Shown here piece by piece: positions 5,930 through 9,044 of a stretch of 9,044 nt of DNA. The notes under the pieces were generated by a model. It was not told where the DNA came from. It saw only the letters and a list, made by a program, of their open reading frames with translations, and made no database searches. Where the stretch lies: assembly GCA_947455285.1 (NCBI GenBank), contig CANGOK010000126.1:1-9044 (forward strand). The letters are read 5' to 3'. The position numbers and the translations under genes were made by a program. The DNA comes from Beijerinckiaceae bacterium. Lineage in GTDB: Bacteria; Pseudomonadota; Alphaproteobacteria; Rhizobiales; Beijerinckiaceae. Position 1 is the first letter of the stretch; each line of letters begins with the position of its first letter.

Positions 5930-8074
5930 ATGAAGCTGAAAACCACGTTCCTTCTGGGCGCCGCCATCGCGGCGTTGGCGATAGCCTCGCCGCCCGTCAC
6001 AATGAGCGCCTTCGCCCAGACGGCCCCGATCGTCGCCATCGACGAGGATGACATCGGCGGCGTGGTGCGCGGCCCCAATGGACCCGAAGCCGGCGTCTGG
6101 GTGATCGCGGAGACCACCGACCTGCCGACCAAATTCGCCCGCATGGTCGTGACCGACGATCAGGGGCGCTATGTGCTCCCCGATCTCCCGACCGCCAACT
6201 ATCAGGTCTGGGTGCGCGGCTATGGCCTCGTGGATAGCGCCAAGATGCGCGCCAAGCCCGGCCAGGTCCTGAACCTCGCCGCCGTTCCCGCGCCTGACGC
6301 CGCCTCCGCCGCTCATTACTATCCGGCGATCCATTGGTTCACGATGCTGAAGATCCCGCCCGCCTCCGACTTCGGCGGATCGACGGACATACCGAAGAAC
6401 ATCACGCGCGACCGTTGGCTCAAGCAGATGAACAACGTCGATTGCATCGGCTGCCATCAAATCGGAAATGAAGCGACGCGCACCATCCCGGCCCAGTTCG
6501 GCAAGTTTGAGAACGGCGAACAGGCATGGATGCGTCGGCTCCAGTCGGGCCAGTCCGGATCCGCCATGACCAACCGCATCGCTGGTGAATTCGGCGCGGT
6601 TCCCTACAAGTATTTCGGCGACTGGACCGATAGGGTCGCCAAGGGCGAATTGCCGAAGAACAAGCCCGAGCGCCCGCAGGGTGTGGAGCGCAATATCGTC
6701 GTTTCCTCCTGGGAATGGTCTGAGCCGAACAAATATCTGCACGACCTCATCTCGTCGGATCGTCGCTACCCCACCGTGAACGCCTATGGGCCGCTCTATG
6801 GCTCGCCGGAATATTCCACCGACAACATGCCGATCCTCGACCCGAAGACGGCGAAGGTGACCTACTTCAAGATGCCGGTGCAGGATCCCAACATGCCCCT
6901 GTCGCTTGGACCGGGCCATGCGGGCGATGAGAAGGTGATGGCCGCCTCCGCCTATTGGGGCGAGGAGAGCCTCTGGGACACCCGCGCCAATAACCACAAC
7001 TCCATGCTCGACAAGGAAGGCCGCGTCTGGCTCTCGGCCAGCGTGCGCGGGCTGGACAATCCGGCTTTCTGCAAGAAGGGCTCCGACCATCCCTCCGCGA
7101 AGGTCTTCCCGCTCGACAAGTCTTCGCGTCAGGCTGCGGTCCTCGACCCCAAGACGATGAAATATTCCTTCATCGACACCTGCTTTGGCTCACACCATCC
7201 GCAGTTCGGTTATGACGCCGACAATACCGTCTGGTTCAGCGGCACGGGCCCAGTTGCGGGCTGGGTGAACTCGAAGAAGTTCCTCGAGACCGGCGATGTT
7301 CAGGCATCGCAGGGCTGGGCGCCCTTCGTGCTCGACACCAGCGGCGATGGAAAGCTCGGCGAATATGTCGAGCCCGACCAGCCGATCGCACCAGGTAAGG
7401 ACAAGCGCATCCCCGGCGGCTCCCCCTATGCGGTCATGCCGCACCCGACGGATGGCTCGGTCTGGTACACGGTCGGCGTCTTCGGCGGCGCGCCGGGCTT
7501 CCTGCGCTTCGATCCGAAAACCGGCCTGTCGGAAGTCTACAACATGCCGAAACCCGGCATCGGCATCCGTGGCGGCGACATCGACAAGAACGGCGTGCTC
7601 TGGGGCTCGGAATCAAGCGGTCATCTCGTGAGCTTCGACCGCCGCAAGTGCAAGGGACCGCTGAATGGCCCGACGGCTCTGGGCGATCATTGCCCTGAAG
7701 GCTGGGCCTTCCATCGCTATCCCGGCCCGGGCTTCGAAGGCGAGACCAATAGCGCGGAGGCGAGCTATTACACCTGGGTCGACCAGCACAACACGCTGGG
7801 CCTTGGCGATGACGTGCCCGTCTCCACCGCCAATCTGCAGGACGGCTTCATCGCCTATGCAGGCGGCAAGATGGTCATGCTGCGCATCCCCTACCCCATG
7901 GGCTTCTACGCCAAGGGACTTGATGGCCGCATCGACGATCCAAACGCCGGATGGAAGGGCCGTGGCCTGTGGAGCACCAACGGCGACCGCACGCCCTGGT
8001 TGATGGAGACCGGCAAGGGCTCGCGCCCGCGCGCAGTCCACATTCAGGTGCGCCCGGACCCGCTGGCGAAGTAA
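5930..8074 (+). CDS. Exported carboxypeptidase-regulatory-like / haem c / beta-propeller protein of unknown function
   Basis: A 714-residue secreted protein. The ATG at 5930 follows AAGGGAG by six bases and begins a Sec signal peptide (KLK, then hydrophobic residues 7-20, likely cut after AFA at 27-29). Upstream in-frame codons back to 5741 lack leader character. Residues about 42-118 form a carboxypeptidase-regulatory-like or Cna-B-type beta-sandwich (GGVVRGPNGPEAGVWV, TDDQGRYVLPDLP). CIGCH at 172-176 is a haem c attachment motif. The rest resembles a Vgb/NHL (streptogramin-lyase-like) propeller. Strands of the type D-x-x-G-x-VW recur near 361-368, 430-436, 506-513 and 552-558, alternating with DPKT units at 304, 406 and 528 and a related FDRR at 569. 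DTSGDGK (469-475) looks like a metal-binding loop. C381, C418, C574 and C588 could form disulfides. Its activity is unknown: it may be a periplasmic redox enzyme or an electron-transfer partner. It is first in a likely operon with the SDR and cupin genes. Confidence 0.85.
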   Translation: MKLKTTFLLGAAIAALAIASPPVTMSAFAQTAPIVAIDEDDIGGVVRGPNGPEAGVWVIAETTDLPTKFARMVVTDDQGRYVLPDLPTANYQVWVRGYGLVDSAKMRAKPGQVLNLAAVPAPDAASAAHYYPAIHWFTMLKIPPASDFGGSTDIPKNITRDRWLKQMNNVDCIGCHQIGNEATRTIPAQFGKFENGEQAWMRRLQSGQSGSAMTNRIAGEFGAVPYKYFGDWTDRVAKGELPKNKPERPQGVERNIVVSSWEWSEPNKYLHDLISSDRRYPTVNAYGPLYGSPEYSTDNMPILDPKTAKVTYFKMPVQDPNMPLSLGPGHAGDEKVMAASAYWGEESLWDTRANNHNSMLDKEGRVWLSASVRGLDNPAFCKKGSDHPSAKVFPLDKSSRQAAVLDPKTMKYSFIDTCFGSHHPQFGYDADNTVWFSGTGPVAGWVNSKKFLETGDVQASQGWAPFVLDTSGDGKLGEYVEPDQPIAPGKDKRIPGGSPYAVMPHPTDGSVWYTVGVFGGAPGFLRFDPKTGLSEVYNMPKPGIGIRGGDIDKNGVLWGSESSGHLVSFDRRKCKGPLNGPTALGDHCPEGWAFHRYPGPGFEGETNSAEASYYTWVDQHNTLGLGDDVPVSTANLQDGFIAYAGGKMVMLRIPYPMGFYAKGLDGRIDDPNAGWKGRGLWSTNGDRTPWLMETGKGSRPRAVHIQVRPDPLAK

Positions 8075-8094
8075 AGACGCCAAACCGAAAACTC

Positions 8095-8120
8095 GCGGGC
8101 CGCGCAACGTCGCGGCCCGC
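8095..8120 (+). terminator. Strong GC-rich hairpin between the propeller-cytochrome and SDR genes
   Basis: GCGGGCCGCG and CGCGGCCCGC form a perfect 10-bp stem with a 6-base loop (CAACGT), starting 20 bases after the upstream stop. The bases after it (CATATAAACG) contain no T-run, so full intrinsic termination is doubtful. It could be a partial terminator, an mRNA-stabilising 3' structure allowing higher expression of the exported protein than of the SDR, or a processing site. A TATAAA at 8123-8128 could also mark a weak internal promoter. The stem is certain; its effect is inferred. Confidence 0.5.
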
Positions 8121-8162
8121 CATATAAACGACAGCCCGCAAAGGGCGCGTGACACGGGAGGA

Positions 8163-8933
8163 ATGCGATTGCTTCAGCAATTGAAGTTCAATGGCGAAGT
8201 CGTGGTCGTGACAGGCGCTGGATCAGGAATTGGCCGCGCCACGGCCGAGGCGGTCGCGGAACTCGGCGCAACGGTTGTGCTCGTGGCCCGCACCCTCAGC
8301 GCGCTTGAAGAGACAAAGGACGCCATCGAAAAGGATGGAGGCAAAGCGGAAGTCTTTGTCGCCGATGTATCGAAGGAAGACGACGTTCGCGCGCTGCGGG
8401 ATTACGTCGAGGCGAAATGGGGATGCTGCAAGGCGGTCATCAACAACGCCGGAAACAATTTCGTCTCCTTCGTCACCGACCTGCCGACCGACAAATGGAA
8501 TGAACTGATCGCGGTCGATCTCAACAGCGTCTTTTTCATGTGCCGGGATTTCATTCCCCTGCTGCTGAAAGAGAAGAACCCTTCGATCCTCAACGTCGCC
8601 TCGACCTTCGGCCATATCGGCTTTCCAAAAATGCCGGTCTATAGCGCAGCCAAGGGCGGCGTCATTTCCCTCTCTCGCCAGCTTGCGGTCGATTATGGCG
8701 CGCAGGGCCTTCGGGTGAACTCCATCTGTCCCGGCCCCACGCTCTCGCCACGCGTCAAAGGCCATTTCGAGTCAGGCAAAACGGACCCTTCGGTGACGCT
8801 TTCAAAAGTGATGCTCGGGCGTTTCGCGCAATGCGACGAAATCGCCAATGTGGCGGCATTTCTGGTTTCCGACGCAGCCAGCTTCGTTCACGGAGCGTCA
8901 ATCCTGGTCGACGGCGGTCAAACCATCAACTGA
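8163..8933 (+). CDS. SDR family NAD(P)-dependent oxidoreductase
   Basis: A classical short-chain dehydrogenase/reductase of 256 residues, cytoplasmic, interconverting an alcohol and a ketone or aldehyde. The cofactor motif is TGAGSGIG (17-24), followed by NNAG (94-97), N121 and the catalytic S147, Y160 and K164 (YSAAK). CPGPT (189-193) follows the active site. After beta-2 the sequence is VLVARTLS with R43 and no acidic residue, which favours NADP(H) by family precedent. The substrate is not predictable; it resembles FabG- or gluconate-5-dehydrogenase-type SDRs only in general terms. The start is uncertain. The ATG at 8163 is just one base from GGGAGG (8156-8161), whereas an in-frame TTG at 8169 is seven bases away, a better spacing; the two differ by two residues. 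The gene lies 88 nt after the propeller-cytochrome gene and 13 nt before the cupin gene, so it probably belongs to their operon. Confidence 0.93.
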   Translation: MRLLQQLKFNGEVVVVTGAGSGIGRATAEAVAELGATVVLVARTLSALEETKDAIEKDGGKAEVFVADVSKEDDVRALRDYVEAKWGCCKAVINNAGNNFVSFVTDLPTDKWNELIAVDLNSVFFMCRDFIPLLLKEKNPSILNVASTFGHIGFPKMPVYSAAKGGVISLSRQLAVDYGAQGLRVNSICPGPTLSPRVKGHFESGKTDPSVTLSKVMLGRFAQCDEIANVAAFLVSDAASFVHGASILVDGGQTIN

Positions 8934-8946
8934 AGGCAATGAGACA

Positions 8947-9044
8947 ATGACCAAACCAACGGCATCGCCACCCATTCGACGCGTAGTGACCGGCCATGAC
9001 GCCGGCAACGTGGCCAAGGTGTTGATCGATGCGCCCGCCACAAA
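8947..9044 (+). CDS. Probable cupin-domain protein, N-terminal fragment (cut by the right window edge)
   Basis: Only 32 codons are present. The translated start includes RRVVTGHDAG (residues 11-20) followed by AKVLIDAPAT, which resembles the opening of small cupin-domain proteins found in catabolic clusters, where RRVVTGHD followed by a short strand is common. No metal-binding His motif is in view, so the call rests on this short match. The ATG at 8947 is 13 nt after the SDR stop; AAGG ten bases upstream is a fair ribosome site. An earlier ATG at 8939 meets a stop after three codons. Cotranscription with the SDR is likely. The product could be a cupin-type dioxygenase, isomerase or sugar/acid-binding protein. 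Confidence 0.6.
   Translation, partial: MTKPTASPPIRRVVTGHDAGNVAKVLIDAPAT

Noticed and set aside
5888..7090. Minus-strand open frame of 400 codons
   Set aside because: It is antisense to the propeller-cytochrome gene, whose signal peptide, CIGCH and propeller motifs are unmistakable. The antisense translation has no recognisable domain.

Overview
The window is GC-rich, densely packed DNA that reads as the chromosome of an alphaproteobacterium, probably of the order Hyphomicrobiales (Rhizobiales). This rests on the style of the GuaB, RlmE and short Ppx/GppA proteins, their neighbourhood and the codon use. It is an inference from recognised families, not a database match. No tRNA, rRNA, insertion sequence, phage gene or CRISPR array is visible.

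Left part (1-2621, all minus strand): three housekeeping genes. From upstream to downstream they are a short Ppx/GppA-type phosphatase, rlmE (23S rRNA 2'-O-methyltransferase, 14 nt after the ppx stop) and, after a gap of about 160 nt, the 5' end of guaB (IMP dehydrogenase), which runs off the left edge.

Middle (2732-5699, minus strand): a complete TRAP uptake system in two genes. A periplasmic DctP-type binding protein with a twin-arginine-like signal peptide is followed after one base by a fused DctQ-DctM permease that appears to start at TTG. This operon reads toward ppx, and no convincing terminator separates them.

Right part (5930-9044, plus strand): divergent from the TRAP operon, across a 230-nt control region, lies a second cluster. 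It holds (1) a 714-residue exported protein combining a carboxypeptidase-regulatory-like beta-sandwich, a single CxxCH haem c motif and a Vgb/NHL-like beta-propeller; (2) a classical SDR oxidoreductase; and (3) the start of a probable cupin-domain protein cut by the right edge. A strong GC-rich hairpin separates genes 1 and 2.

The shared control region holds overlapping, oppositely oriented -10 elements and a perfect 10-bp-arm inverted repeat beside them, which suggests that one regulator controls both directions. The most interesting hypothesis is that the TRAP importer, the periplasmic propeller-cytochrome, the SDR and the cupin protein form a catabolic module for an unidentified, probably carboxylated, compound. 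The substrate cannot be read from the sequence.
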